From a bacterium (lineage in GTDB: Bacteria; Bacteroidota; Bacteroidia; Chitinophagales; Saprospiraceae), in contig JANSXW010000011.1 of assembly GCA_024742755.1 (NCBI GenBank), forward strand, positions 1-64,000: 64,000 nt of DNA, written 5' to 3'. The position numbers were made by a program, and so were the translations under genes. Under the pieces are notes generated by a model that was not told where the DNA came from, made no database searches, and saw only the letters and a program-made list of their open reading frames with translations. Of the stretch, positions 43,609 through 52,905 are shown one piece after another; within the stretch, counting starts at the first letter, position 1, and each line of letters starts with the position of its first letter.

Positions 43609-43645
43609 AAAACGGGGGCAGCCATCAAGGCTGCCCCCGTTTTTA
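43609..43645. terminator. Bidirectional terminator between the small membrane protein gene and bamA
   Basis: A perfect 11-bp GC stem (43613-43623 with 43629-43639) with a 5-nt loop is flanked by A and T tracts on either side, so it works for both strands. Confidence 0.92.
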
Positions 43646-43663
43646 TATCAGTCTTGCAGTAGC

Positions 43664-46216
43664 TTATTCCGGCTCGAAGCCAAGGATGATGTTAAAGTTG
43701 CCTAAGCCCTGAATGGTCCGGTCTGCCCCCGGCTTGTCGAAGCCAATACCGTAGTCGAAGCCAAGCGTACCAAACATCGGCAGGAAGACCCGCAGGCCAA
43801 GGCCAGCTGAGCGGCGGAGGTCAAAGGGGTTGTACTCCCGGGTGGACCTCCATGCATTTCCTCCCTGTGCAAAAGCCAGCACATAGATCGTGGAGCTCGG
43901 ATTGAGCGAGAGTGGGTACCGCAGTTCCACAGTGATTTTGCTGAATACCGGAGTTGGCAATGTTTGACCCTGGCGTGCCGGGTTGACATTAGCAGGCAGC
44001 TCTGTTTCTTCGTAGCCCCGCAGTGAGATAATGTCCACACCCTGGAAACCAAACTGCTGGTTGTTGATACCATCACCCCCCAGCAGGAAGCGCTCAAATG
44101 GGGAAGTGCCCAGGCGCGAGTCGTAAGCGCCCACCATACCGATTTTGGCCTGAGCTTTGAAAATCAGGTCGCCCACAATCGGGGTGTACCAATCCGCATC
44201 GAACCTCCACTTGTGGTATTCAACGAAGCGGAAGCGTTCCTGTACCGGCTCAGAAGCATAGTCCCGGTCCGGTTGGAAAAGCGAATAAGGTGGGGTAAAC
44301 TGAACGGAAAGTGAAATCCGTGATCCATCTTTCGGGAAGATCGGGTCACTGACCGTGGAGCGGACCAGCGTTTGTGTGATACTGAAGTTGTTAAAACTTC
44401 CATTATTTACGAACTCATTCTGGTCTGTGGTGAACGCCTGTCCGCGCCATTCATTCAGGGTAAGTTGCTGCAGATTTAAGGCAGTGCTGGTGACAAAGTT
44501 GTCATCCGGCCACCTTAGGCGCTTGCCAAGGCTCACAGACAGCTGAGCGATGCTCAGGCTACTGGGGTTGTCTCCAAATCCTTGCGAAAATTTATTGTAG
44601 AAACCAGCTACTGTAAGGGAGTTAGGCTTCTTGCCACCCAGCCAGGGCTCGGTGAAAGTAGCGTTGTAAGACTGGAAGAAGGTACCGTTGGTCTGCGCAC
44701 GCAACGACAGGCGCTGCCCATCGCCCTGCGGTAAGGGGCGCCAGGCTTCTTTGTTGAAGATGTTGCGCATGGAGAAGTTGTTGAACGACACTCCCAGCGT
44801 ACCAATCACGCCCTGAAGGCCACCCCAGCCTGCTGACAGCTCCAACTGGTCTGAGGGTTTTTCCTCAAGCGTATATTCGATATCCACGGTGCCCCGCTGT
44901 GGGTTGACCGGCGTATTGATGCCCAGTGTCTCCGGGTTGAAGTAGTTGAGGTTCATCAGTTCCCGCTGCGAGCGGATGATGTCGGAACGGCTGAACTTCT
45001 TGCCTGGCAGTGTCCGGAGCTGACGGCGAACCACATGCTCGTGCGTACGGTCGTTGCCCTTAATGACCACCTTGTCGATCGTCGCCTGAGGGCCCTCAAA
45101 AATTCGGATTTCCAAATCAATAGAATCATCCTCCACAGCCACTTCGATAGGGTCTACCTGAAAAAAGAGGTAGCCGTTATCCATGTAAAGCGTGCTGACA
45201 TCCCGGCCATCCTGACTAAAGCTCAGGCGGGTTTGCAGCAGCTCCTGATTATAGATGTCGCCTTTGGAGATGCTAAGTACGTTGGCCAGGGTTTGCTCAT
45301 CGTAAATCGAGTTGCCCTTCCATGCGATATTGCGGAAGTAGTACTGATTGCCTTCGTCAATATTGATTTGGATGTTGAGCAGCCCGTCTTCGTCCCGGTA
45401 GAGGCTGTCGCTCTCTATGGCAGCGTCCCGGTAGCCCAGTGTATTGTAAAATGCAATCAGGGCTTCCTTGTCCTCTTCGTATTCATCCATGATAAACTTG
45501 GAAGAGGCGAAGAGGCGGCGCTTCTCTTTGGTATCCTCCATTTTTTTGCGCAGCTTCTTGCCCTTGACGTTGTCATTGCCTACAAAGTTGATGTTGCGGA
45601 TTTTCACTTTGTCCTTGCGGTCAATATTGAAAACGAGGCGGACCGAGTTCGGGCGGATGGAGTCCGGGATTTCCCGAACGGTGGCTACGGCATCCAGGTA
45701 GCCTTTGCCAATAAAGTAGTCTTCAATGGCTTCGCGGGCATTGGTCTTGACGTTTTCCGTTACGATACCCCCTTTGAGCAGGTACTTGTTCACTTCATCG
45801 TTGAGGTCATCATGGACGGATTTTTTCACGCCCTGATAAGAGTGGCGGGTGAGGCGGGGCCGTTCCTGAACATGGATTTCCAGGAAAACGATATCGCCAA
45901 TGGTCTTTTCCTTAACGATTTTGACATCCGTGAAGAGGCGCAGTTTCCAAAGTGCTTTGATCGCTTTTTGGATTTTAGGCCCCGGGATACGGATTTTGTC
46001 GCCCACGCGGAAGCCCGCGATGCTGATAACGGCGTTGTCGTCGCTATAGTCTGCGCCGATGACCTTGATGCCGCCGATTTCGTACTCCAGCGGTTCGCTG
46101 TATTCGAGGACCGGTATGGTGTCTTGTTCGGCTTGTGCCAAAAGAGGCAGGCTCAGCGCCAGGAGAGACAGGCTCATCAGGCACTTCAGGAAAATGGCTT
46201 TTGTATTGATCTGCAT
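43664..46216 (-). CDS. bamA: Outer-membrane protein assembly factor BamA
   Basis: An Omp85 protein of 850 residues and core of the outer-membrane beta-barrel insertion machine. A signal peptide (MQINTKAIFLKCLMSLSLLALSLPLLAQ) precedes about five POTRA repeats (IGGIKVIGADYSDDNAVISIAGFRVGD ... VVIKGNDRTHEHVVRRQL). A 16-strand barrel follows, with the loop 6 signature SLRGYEE and a closing strand FNIILGFEPE. Another in-frame ATG at 46249 would add 11 residues. The frame runs to 46363, but a -7 box lies at its end. uppS is upstream on the same strand, an order common in bacteria, with a 276-base gap from its stop to this start. Confidence 0.94.
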   Translation of the reverse strand: MQINTKAIFLKCLMSLSLLALSLPLLAQAEQDTIPVLEYSEPLEYEIGGIKVIGADYSDDNAVISIAGFRVGDKIRIPGPKIQKAIKALWKLRLFTDVKIVKEKTIGDIVFLEIHVQERPRLTRHSYQGVKKSVHDDLNDEVNKYLLKGGIVTENVKTNAREAIEDYFIGKGYLDAVATVREIPDSIRPNSVRLVFNIDRKDKVKIRNINFVGNDNVKGKKLRKKMEDTKEKRRLFASSKFIMDEYEEDKEALIAFYNTLGYRDAAIESDSLYRDEDGLLNIQINIDEGNQYYFRNIAWKGNSIYDEQTLANVLSISKGDIYNQELLQTRLSFSQDGRDVSTLYMDNGYLFFQVDPIEVAVEDDSIDLEIRIFEGPQATIDKVVIKGNDRTHEHVVRRQLRTLPGKKFSRSDIIRSQRELMNLNYFNPETLGINTPVNPQRGTVDIEYTLEEKPSDQLELSAGWGGLQGVIGTLGVSFNNFSMRNIFNKEAWRPLPQGDGQRLSLRAQTNGTFFQSYNATFTEPWLGGKKPNSLTVAGFYNKFSQGFGDNPSSLSIAQLSVSLGKRLRWPDDNFVTSTALNLQQLTLNEWRGQAFTTDQNEFVNNGSFNNFSITQTLVRSTVSDPIFPKDGSRISLSVQFTPPYSLFQPDRDYASEPVQERFRFVEYHKWRFDADWYTPIVGDLIFKAQAKIGMVGAYDSRLGTSPFERFLLGGDGINNQQFGFQGVDIISLRGYEETELPANVNPARQGQTLPTPVFSKITVELRYPLSLNPSSTIYVLAFAQGGNAWRSTREYNPFDLRRSAGLGLRVFLPMFGTLGFDYGIGFDKPGADRTIQGLGNFNIILGFEPE

Positions 46217-46360
46217 AGAATCGCTTTGCAGGTATGTCAATTGTTTCATGTGCTTCTGTTGCAAGTTGCTGTGCTTTTTCAGCGCTCCCAAAACAGGGGC
46301 ACAGCCGGCACCGGTACTTTTCTGAGGCCGCTTTTCGCTGGCCTTCAGTGGATTTGCCCG

Positions 46361-46368
46361 CAAAAATA
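46361..46368 (-). promoter_or_regulatory. TAnnTTTG -7 box upstream of bamA
   Basis: A perfect TATTTTTG on the minus strand lies about 112-145 bases before the two candidate ATGs. It argues against translation from 46363. Confidence 0.5.
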
Positions 46369-46492
46369 AGCGTTGTCTTCAGCAAAACCGCATATTCCGG
46401 GGGCGGATTAGAAAAAACTACCTTAAGGGGACGCCTTGCTGACACCTGAGGTTGTATGAGGCCCTGTGAAAAGCTGCTTTTTGCGGCCTGTT

Positions 46493-47242
46493 TTATACCA
46501 ATTGTTCACTGGTTTTCCCAAACCGCCGCTCCCTCCGCTGATAATCGATGATGGCCTGGTAGAAGTGGGCCCTGCGGAAATCCGGCCAGTAAGTAGGCGT
46601 GAAGTAGAGTTCCGCATAGGCAATCTGCCAAAGTAAAAAGTTGCTGATACGGGTTTCACCGCTTGTGCGGATGAGGAGCTCAGGGTCAGGCATGCCCTTG
46701 GTGCTGAGGTGGCCCCCCAGGGTGTCCTGATTGATGTCTTCCAGTGCCAGTTCACCGCTTTTGATCTGTTCGCTCAGGCGTTTGGCGGCTTCCGTGATTT
46801 CCCATCGCCCGCTGTAGTTGAGGGCCAGGACCAGGGTCATACGCTTGTTGTGCTGCGTTTTCGCAATGCCGTCGAGCAGGGCTTTATGGGTAATATCCGG
46901 TAGTTTGGAAAGGTCACCGATGGCCTTGAGGCGGATATCGTTTTTATTGAGGGTCTCAATTTCTTTGGACAAGGTTTCGACGAGCAGGCGCATCAGCGCA
47001 CCCACCTCCAGCTTCGGGCGTTTCCAGTTTTCTGTGGAAAAAGCATAAAGTGTAACGTACTCCACCCCCAGTTCGGCCGCAGCCTCTGTGACTTCCCGCA
47101 CGGCGGTTACCCCGTTTTTGTGGCCAAACACCCGTGGTTTGCCATGCTGCTTGGCCCACCTGCCGTTGCCATCCATAATGACTGCAATGTGGCGGGGGAG
47201 TTTGCCGAGGTCTATTTGTGATTTTAATGCTTGCTGTTCCAC
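46493..47242 (-). CDS. uppS: Isoprenyl (undecaprenyl) diphosphate synthase
   Basis: A 249-residue cytoplasmic cis-prenyltransferase that makes the C55 carrier for cell-wall synthesis. The catalytic Asp is residue 24 in IAVIMDGNGRWAKQHG. Further family blocks are GVEYVTLYAFSTENWKRP, LNYSGRWEI, DPELLIRTSGETRISNFLLWQIAYAELYF and the terminal YQRRERRFG. Length is standard. A perfect minus-strand -7 box at 47339-47346 would give a 90-nt leader. bamA lies downstream on the same strand. Confidence 0.96.
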   Translation of the reverse strand: MEQQALKSQIDLGKLPRHIAVIMDGNGRWAKQHGKPRVFGHKNGVTAVREVTEAAAELGVEYVTLYAFSTENWKRPKLEVGALMRLLVETLSKEIETLNKNDIRLKAIGDLSKLPDITHKALLDGIAKTQHNKRMTLVLALNYSGRWEITEAAKRLSEQIKSGELALEDINQDTLGGHLSTKGMPDPELLIRTSGETRISNFLLWQIAYAELYFTPTYWPDFRRAHFYQAIIDYQRRERRFGKTSEQLV

Positions 47243-47338
47243 ATCATCGCTTTTGGTCTGACCGGCTAGGCCTTAAACTTTTGATCTTTGCCACCTGTTA
47301 AGCAGGCTAAGATAAGGTCAGGATTGGGGAAACAGCCA

Positions 47339-47346
47339 CAAATGTA
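47339..47346 (-). promoter_or_regulatory. TAnnTTTG -7 box of uppS
   Basis: A perfect TACATTTG on the minus strand, in the divergent gap with the M3 peptidase gene. Confidence 0.45.
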
Positions 47347-47391
47347 CACACTTTCCGACCAAGTAAGGGGAAGATAGGCTGTAAATTGTTT

Positions 47392-47399
47392 TATCTTTG
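47392..47399 (+). promoter_or_regulatory. TAnnTTTG -7 box of the M3 peptidase gene
   Basis: A perfect TATCTTTG with about 105 nt to the ATG at 47512. It overlaps the beginning of the longer frame from 47386, which is therefore rejected as the start. Confidence 0.55.
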
Positions 47400-47511
47400 T
47401 GCTCCTTTAGAAGTGCTGCTGGCCGGGACCTGTTCTTTCTTTTCCATTCAGCGGCAACTGTCCCCCGATAAACCTTACCTCTTTGTTATCTCATTGAAAG
47501 CCGCAACAACT

Positions 47512-49227
47512 ATGCAAACCTTAGCCGTGAATACAACATTTGACCAGTTTGAGTACAAGCGTCCCGATTTTAAGCGCTTCGAAGAAGACTTCCAGGCTGC
47601 CCTCGATGCTTTCGAGCATGCGCATAACGCGGAGGAACAACACGAAACCCTCCGCCATATCAATGACCTGCGCAATACCTTCTCGACCATGTACAACATC
47701 TGCATGATCCGGCATACGATGGATACCCGGGATGAATTCTACGAGCAGGAAAATGAATACTTCGATCAGCAAACCCCGGCTTATCAGGGCTTGGTCAATA
47801 AGTTCTACGCTCAGCTGCTCAACGCTAAATTCCGGCAGGAACTGGAAGCACGGTGGGGTGCACAGCTCTTCCGCATCGCTGAGCAGAGCCTGAAAACTTT
47901 TGACGATTCCGTGCTGGAGCTGTTGCAGGAAGAAAACAAACTGAGCAGTCAGTACACCAAAATCAAGGCCGGCGCCAAAATCGAATTCCGCGGCAGGGAG
48001 GAAAACCTGTCTTCTATCATCAAGCATGAGACCGATAAGGATCAGGCGACCCGCCGGGAAGCGCAGCTCGCCAAGTGGGGCTTTTATGAAGCCAATGCCG
48101 AAGCCATTGAGGGGGTATTCGACAAATTGGTGAAAGTCCGCCATCAGATTGCTAAAAAACTGGGTTATGAAAACTTCATCGGGCTGGCCTACGACCGTAT
48201 GCTGCGCTCCGATTACAACCCGGAGATGGTAGCCAACTTCAGGGAACAAGTCAAAACACATATCGTGCCCATCGCGCAGCAGCTGTACGAACGGCAGCGC
48301 AACCGCCTTGGGCTGGACAAGCTCCGTTTTTACGATGAAGACCTCCGCTTCGCCTCCGGTAACCCGGACCCCAAAGGCGAGCCGGGATGGATCGTCGAAC
48401 AGGCGGAGCAAATGTACCAGGAGCTTTCACCGGAAACCCATCAGTTTTTCCGCTTTATGCAGGAAGCCAAACTCATGGACCTGGAAACCCGCCCAGGTAA
48501 AGCCACTGGAGGATACTGCACCTTCATCGACGGCTACAAAGCGCCGTTCATTTTCTCCAACTTCAATGGCACAAGCGGCGATATCGACGTGCTGACCCAC
48601 GAAGCCGGCCATGCCTTCCAGGTATACAGCAGCCGGGATCAGGGCATAGGCGAGTACGTATGGCCCACCACGGAGGCCTGTGAAATTCACTCTATGAGCA
48701 TGGAGTTCTTCACCTGGCCCTGGATGGAATCCTTCTTCAAAGCAGACACCGAGAAATATAAATTCGGCCACCTCGCGGGCGCTATCCACTTTCTGCCCTA
48801 CGGAGTAGCGGTGGATGAATTCCAGCATTTTGTGTACGAAAACCCGGACATCACACCGGAGGAGCGCAATGCCGGTTGGCGCCGAATTGAACAAAAGTAC
48901 CTGCCACAGCGAGATTATGATGGGTACGATTTTCTGGGCGCCGGGCGCTTCTGGCAGAAACAAAGCCACATCTTCAACGTGCCCTTCTACTACATCGACT
49001 ATACGCTGGCCCAGATTTGTGCCTTCCAGTTCTGGAAAAAAGATCAGGAGGGGCATGAAACCGCCTGGAGTGACTATCTGCAGCTGTGCAAGGCAGGCGG
49101 CAGTCAGTCCTTCCTGGAATTGGTGCAACTGGCCAATCTGCGCTCCCCCTTCGAGGATGGCTGCGTAGCTTCGGTGGTGGATGTGATTAAAGACTGGCTG
49201 GAGCAGGTGGATGACCGCTCCTTCTAA
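47512..49227 (+). CDS. M3 family oligoendopeptidase
   Basis: A 571-residue cytoplasmic zinc metallopeptidase of the PepF/thimet type that cleaves short peptides. The zinc site is HEAGH (His363, Glu364, His367) in DVLTHEAGHAFQVYSS, followed by the third-ligand region EACEIHSMSMEFF. The N-terminal helical lid and the C-terminal LAQICAFQFWKKDQEG block are typical, and there is no signal peptide. The start at ATG 47512 fits the conserved N-terminus. Its stop overlaps the convergent lipoprotein gene by 4 bases. Confidence 0.93.
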   Translation: MQTLAVNTTFDQFEYKRPDFKRFEEDFQAALDAFEHAHNAEEQHETLRHINDLRNTFSTMYNICMIRHTMDTRDEFYEQENEYFDQQTPAYQGLVNKFYAQLLNAKFRQELEARWGAQLFRIAEQSLKTFDDSVLELLQEENKLSSQYTKIKAGAKIEFRGREENLSSIIKHETDKDQATRREAQLAKWGFYEANAEAIEGVFDKLVKVRHQIAKKLGYENFIGLAYDRMLRSDYNPEMVANFREQVKTHIVPIAQQLYERQRNRLGLDKLRFYDEDLRFASGNPDPKGEPGWIVEQAEQMYQELSPETHQFFRFMQEAKLMDLETRPGKATGGYCTFIDGYKAPFIFSNFNGTSGDIDVLTHEAGHAFQVYSSRDQGIGEYVWPTTEACEIHSMSMEFFTWPWMESFFKADTEKYKFGHLAGAIHFLPYGVAVDEFQHFVYENPDITPEERNAGWRRIEQKYLPQRDYDGYDFLGAGRFWQKQSHIFNVPFYYIDYTLAQICAFQFWKKDQEGHETAWSDYLQLCKAGGSQSFLELVQLANLRSPFEDGCVASVVDVIKDWLEQVDDRSF

Positions 49228-51002
49228 TTCTTCTCAATCCGGTCCCGTACGGAAGGCGGTAGATTATCCAGATTGCGCAGTGTATCCACAGCGGTACTGT
49301 CTATAGCAGTGGAATCTGTCGCTGTCACTTCCGGCCGGGCAAGCGGCGGCTGTCGTTTTTGGCGGGCTTGCTGCTGCATTTGGTCCAGCGTCACCACCGC
49401 CTCAAGGTCCCAGTTGGCCCGGAGCTGTTCGAGGTCGCGGGTATACATGAGCTCGGGTTGCCGGTAGGCGTCGTAGAGGCCGGAATCCCAGCGCCCGTTG
49501 CCATTCCAGTCTTCGGTAAGGCGTACGGTGAATGTAGCAGGCCGCAGGTACTTCAGTTCCTGCTCAAAGGTGGTTTGCCCGGCCACTTTATAAGTGTGAA
49601 TGACATTTTCTCCATCCATCAATTCAATGATGTAGGCGGAATCGGCGGAAAGGCTGTCTACAGTTAGGAAGAGGTTGCCATAGTTCTTCAGCAGGTCCAC
49701 ATTGATATCCTGCAGGATGGTGTCTGACTTCAGGCTGTAGATATCGGTTACTGCACCGGGCATCAGCTCCAGCGCGTAAGGCTTCCCGGACTGCCATTTG
49801 TAGTCCAAAACAAGCGTGCGCTGCCCATTGGTATCGAGGCTAAAGGAGGGTTGCACCACCATTCGGGAGGTGTCTTCGTATAGCGTGATCAGAGCTGTAT
49901 CATAGGCCAGGATCGGATGATTGAAAGACAGCATAAGAGGTTCCCTGGGGTGCTGTTTGCTGCTGCCGCCCCGCCCTTCAAAGGTGAGCGCTGCCTGCTC
50001 CAAAAAAGCGGCCCGGTCGCGCACCCGCACATCAATGGTGTCATAAAAGGCGGTATCCCGCTGTATGTAAATCTGCCAGGGCTGATCGGTGGTGGTTTCG
50101 TACCAGATTTTGGTGGTATCGGGTTGGTTTTCGTAGATGACCTTTCGCTGGCTAATGTTTTCATGGGTGATGGCAACGTCATCAGGGCGCGGCTGATTGA
50201 AGGCGAGCCTGACCCGCCCGTACTTACTGTCGTCACCGGTAGTCAGGCGCAGCGGCAGCGCTTCCGTAAACATACGAATGGAAAGGGAAGGCTGAGTGCT
50301 GTCGCTGACCACAAGCAGGCTGTCCGGGAAACCAATCGCCTCCTGCGCCTGATCGAAAAGGTAATTGAGGTTGTTGTCCAGCAGTGCAAACCCCTTGAAG
50401 GTATCGGCCTTCACATTGCGGATGATGAACTGCCCGTCAGTGCCGGTGCGGCCAAAGTAAAAGGGGCGCTCCGTCCGGACTACGGAGTCAGCCGTATTGT
50501 CGTAAAGCAAAAACAAGGCACCTTCAATCGGCTCCGTAGTCCGTGCGTCTACAATAATGCCCCGAACGCTCAGGGAGTCGATGTAGTCGCCGGTAGAAAA
50601 CACGTAGCGGACGTCCTGCGCCGGGTTCCGTTCGGTGATGTCCTGTATAGCTTCCCCAAAATTGATGGTGTAAGTGGCGTTCTCCCGCAGCTCTTCCTGC
50701 TCGTCAAATTCAAAGATGATGGTTTTGCCCTTGATGGAAAGCTCGTATTTGTGCTGCAAGGGCGGGGAGATGATGACCTGATTGAAGGCATCGCGTATTT
50801 CCACCCACTCGTTAAAGGTGAGCTCGATGGGCGATTTTTTGTAATTGGTTTGATAGTTGCGGGAAGATTTTTCCGGCACGAGCTTGGGGGGCGTTTCGTC
50901 CCTGGGGCCACCCTCGGGCCGGCCCGGGTTGGCACATTGCCAGAGCAGGAAGCCAGTCAGGGACAGCAGCAAAAACCGGAACAGCGTTGTCTTGATCTGC
51001 AT
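49224..51002 (-). CDS. Lipoprotein with SbsA-type Ig-like (Big_5) domain
   Basis: A 592-residue predicted lipoprotein. The signal ends in FLLWQC, followed by NPGRPEGGPRDETPPKLV, a start widely conserved in Bacteroidota. Next come an Ig-like Big_5 domain (about 40-135; ITFNEW-like strand, TYTINFGEAIQDITERNPAQDVRYVFST) and a carboxypeptidase-regulatory-like segment (about 140-190). The rest is a long beta-rich region and a C-terminal Gln-rich stretch. The function is unknown and the location is probably the outer membrane. It lies 18 bases downstream of the 149-residue gene and shares its promoter. Confidence 0.82.
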   Translation of the reverse strand: MQIKTTLFRFLLLSLTGFLLWQCANPGRPEGGPRDETPPKLVPEKSSRNYQTNYKKSPIELTFNEWVEIRDAFNQVIISPPLQHKYELSIKGKTIIFEFDEQEELRENATYTINFGEAIQDITERNPAQDVRYVFSTGDYIDSLSVRGIIVDARTTEPIEGALFLLYDNTADSVVRTERPFYFGRTGTDGQFIIRNVKADTFKGFALLDNNLNYLFDQAQEAIGFPDSLLVVSDSTQPSLSIRMFTEALPLRLTTGDDSKYGRVRLAFNQPRPDDVAITHENISQRKVIYENQPDTTKIWYETTTDQPWQIYIQRDTAFYDTIDVRVRDRAAFLEQAALTFEGRGGSSKQHPREPLMLSFNHPILAYDTALITLYEDTSRMVVQPSFSLDTNGQRTLVLDYKWQSGKPYALELMPGAVTDIYSLKSDTILQDINVDLLKNYGNLFLTVDSLSADSAYIIELMDGENVIHTYKVAGQTTFEQELKYLRPATFTVRLTEDWNGNGRWDSGLYDAYRQPELMYTRDLEQLRANWDLEAVVTLDQMQQQARQKRQPPLARPEVTATDSTAIDSTAVDTLRNLDNLPPSVRDRIEKN

Positions 51003-51020
51003 AAAAAGAGGCGGTGTGTT

Positions 51021-51470
51021 TTAGCGGTCTTCTTCCACTTTGACCACATCGGTCAGGGCGTAAATCAGGCGGTTGATGTCATCGGCATTGAGCTCCAGCT
51101 TGCCGCGGATGGTAATAGGCTCAGCGGTGTACTCGATCGGCTCATTGGCAAATACCTCCATGACCGTTTCCGGGCCCGCGCCGCCGCAAAAAAAGCACAT
51201 ATTGTAAGGGTAGGCGGAGAAGATAAACTCTTTGTGCCCCTTGTAGCCTTCTACCGGGATGATGTAGCCCCGGACGTCTACGGTTTTGCCTTCCATCGCC
51301 AGTACATCCTCACTGAATACCGGGACATCTACCTTGAAGCCCATCATCTCGTTGTACTCCTTTTTGAAGGTGATTTTGGACAAGGTTTTCCAGGTCTTGC
51401 CCTGGGCCTGTACCTGAAGGGCAGCGCTGCTCAGTAAAAGGGTAGCTATAGCGATCAGAAAATTTTTCAT
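51021..51470 (-). CDS. Exported DUF3299-like protein with CFFCGG motif
   Basis: A 149-residue exported protein with signal peptide (cleavage near QVQAQ). The mature part resembles DUF3299-type domains: VDVRGYIIPVEGYKGHKEFIFS, then NMCFFCGGAGPETVMEVF and ITIRGKLELNADD. The paired cysteines could bind a metal such as copper or form a disulfide. It is the first gene of a likely operon with the Ig-like lipoprotein, from a perfect -7 box 46 bases upstream. Function is not established. Confidence 0.75.
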   Translation of the reverse strand: MKNFLIAIATLLLSSAALQVQAQGKTWKTLSKITFKKEYNEMMGFKVDVPVFSEDVLAMEGKTVDVRGYIIPVEGYKGHKEFIFSAYPYNMCFFCGGAGPETVMEVFANEPIEYTAEPITIRGKLELNADDINRLIYALTDVVKVEEDR

Positions 51471-51515
51471 ACCGGATGTTAGCTGGTTTTGGTTACCGGC
51501 GATATTACCGGGCTA

Positions 51516-51523
51516 CAAAAGTA
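51516..51523 (-). promoter_or_regulatory. TAnnTTTG -7 box of the DUF3299-like/Ig-like operon
   Basis: A perfect TACTTTTG on the minus strand, 46 bases before the ATG at 51470. Confidence 0.6.
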
Positions 51524-51577
51524 ACGTTTCAGCGGGGGAATTGTGTTTAAACATAAAGTTAATAATGGGGGCAATGC

Positions 51578-52537
51578 CTAAAACGGCAGCCGGTCCAGGT
51601 CCACATTCCCGCCTGTGAGGATGACCCCGACCCGCTTCCCTGCGAACACGTCCGGGCGTTTGAGAATGGCAGCAAGGGGGACGGCACAGCTGGGCTCGAT
51701 GATGATTTTCATGCGTTCCCAGATCAGCCGCATGGCTTGCAGGATTTCCACCTCTGAGACCAGGAAGAGGTCGTCGAGTTCCCGTTGCAGGATATCGAAG
51801 GTCTTTTCGCCCAGGTTGGTGCGCAGCCCATCGGCAATGGTGTTGATGGTGGTGTTGGATTGCAATTGCCCGGTTTTGAGGGATTGGTAGGCATCGTCAA
51901 CGGCTTCCGGCTCAGCTCCGTACACTTTTACGCCCGGGGCAAAGTACCGGGCGCTCAGCAGGGTGCCGCTCATGAGCCCGCCACCACCAACGGGCGCTGT
52001 CAGGATGTCCAGCTTTTCCACGTCTTCCAGGAGCTCTTTGGCGCAGGTGGCCTGACCGCCGATGACGTTGTAATCGTTGTAGGGATGGATGAAGGTAGCA
52101 CCGGTTTCCTCCACCACTTTTTGCAGGGTGCTTTCCCGGGCAGCGAGGGTGTTTTCGCAGGAAGTAATCTGTGCCCCGTAGCCTTCGGTGGCTGCACGCT
52201 TGGCCGCCGGGGCGTTCTCCGGCATGACGATATAGGCCGGCACGCCCAGCATTTTTGCGCTAAGCGCTACCGCCTGTGCGTGGTTGCCGGAGGAGTGCGT
52301 TGCCAGGCCTTTCCGGCGGTCTGCTTCGCTCAGCCGCACTGCTGCGTTGCTGGCACCGCGCATTTTAAAGGCGCCCACCTTCTGAAAGTTTTCGCATTTG
52401 AAAAACAGGGATGCGCCGGCCCTTTCATCAATGGCCGAACAGGTCAGTACCGGTGTCCGGTGAATGAGCGGCTGAATCGCCTCGTGGGTGGCTTCGATGT
52501 CCGCCCGGGTCGGAATAGCCGTAAGTGGTTGCATCAT
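51578..52537 (-). CDS. Threonine/serine dehydratase-type PLP enzyme
   Basis: A 319-residue fold-type II PLP enzyme. The cofactor lysine is residue 58 in VGAFKMRGA. Further blocks are HSSGNHAQAVALSAKMLG, the phosphate-binding loop VGGGGLMSGT and the closing ILTGGNVDLDRL. The lack of a C-terminal ACT domain and the length of about 320 fit the catabolic threonine dehydratase, serine racemase and 3-hydroxyaspartate ammonia-lyase branch. The exact substrate cannot be chosen. Its ATG overlaps the stop of the upstream 72-residue gene (ATGA), showing translational coupling. Confidence 0.9.
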   Translation of the reverse strand: MMQPLTAIPTRADIEATHEAIQPLIHRTPVLTCSAIDERAGASLFFKCENFQKVGAFKMRGASNAAVRLSEADRRKGLATHSSGNHAQAVALSAKMLGVPAYIVMPENAPAAKRAATEGYGAQITSCENTLAARESTLQKVVEETGATFIHPYNDYNVIGGQATCAKELLEDVEKLDILTAPVGGGGLMSGTLLSARYFAPGVKVYGAEPEAVDDAYQSLKTGQLQSNTTINTIADGLRTNLGEKTFDILQRELDDLFLVSEVEILQAMRLIWERMKIIIEPSCAVPLAAILKRPDVFAGKRVGVILTGGNVDLDRLPF

Positions 52538-52752
52538 GATTGAGGGCCTTTCTTTTGTGATAAACGGAAGCTGCGGATGATGACCATCAGCGCAAGGGTG
52601 AAGAGGATAATAAAGGGCAGCCAGCTGCCAATTTCGTAACCGATTTGATAGCCTGGGGAGGTGGTGTCGACCCCTTCAGATTGCGCCAGGGCCTGAGCTG
52701 TAATGCTGATGAAAGCCAGAAAAAGGAATGCCCGGCCAGTGAAAACTTGCAT
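52534..52752 (-). CDS. Small exported or membrane protein (72 residues)
   Basis: A signal-like N-terminus (MQVFTGRAFLFLAFISITAQALAQ) is followed by a short linker, one membrane helix (about 45-62, WLPFIILFTLALMVIIRSF) and a basic tail. The frame is open to 52869, but the ATG at 52752 opens the signal and lies 27 bases below a perfect -7 box. It overlaps the dehydratase gene by 4 bases, so the two are co-transcribed. No family is recognised. Confidence 0.72.
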   Translation of the reverse strand: MQVFTGRAFLFLAFISITAQALAQSEGVDTTSPGYQIGYEIGSWLPFIILFTLALMVIIRSFRLSQKKGPQS

Positions 52753-52778
52753 AATAAGTTGTATTATGGTTTGGAGTG

Positions 52779-52786
52779 CAAAGATA
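52779..52786 (-). promoter_or_regulatory. TAnnTTTG -7 box of the small membrane protein/dehydratase operon
   Basis: A perfect TATCTTTG on the minus strand, 27 bases before the ATG at 52752. Confidence 0.65.
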
Positions 52787-52905
52787 AGGTTATCTTTCCG
52801 GTAGGAATAAGGAAAGCGTGCCGGCAACGTTAAAGAAAAGCCAAAATAGCCATATCTTTCTACCGTCACAATCCCTTAAACCGTTAAATGGTCAAAAATA
52901 AAACC

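Noticed and set aside
49917-51437. 506-codon plus-strand frame opposite the Ig-like and DUF3299-like genes
   Set aside because: It spans two well-supported exported proteins on the other strand and has no domain or signal of its own.
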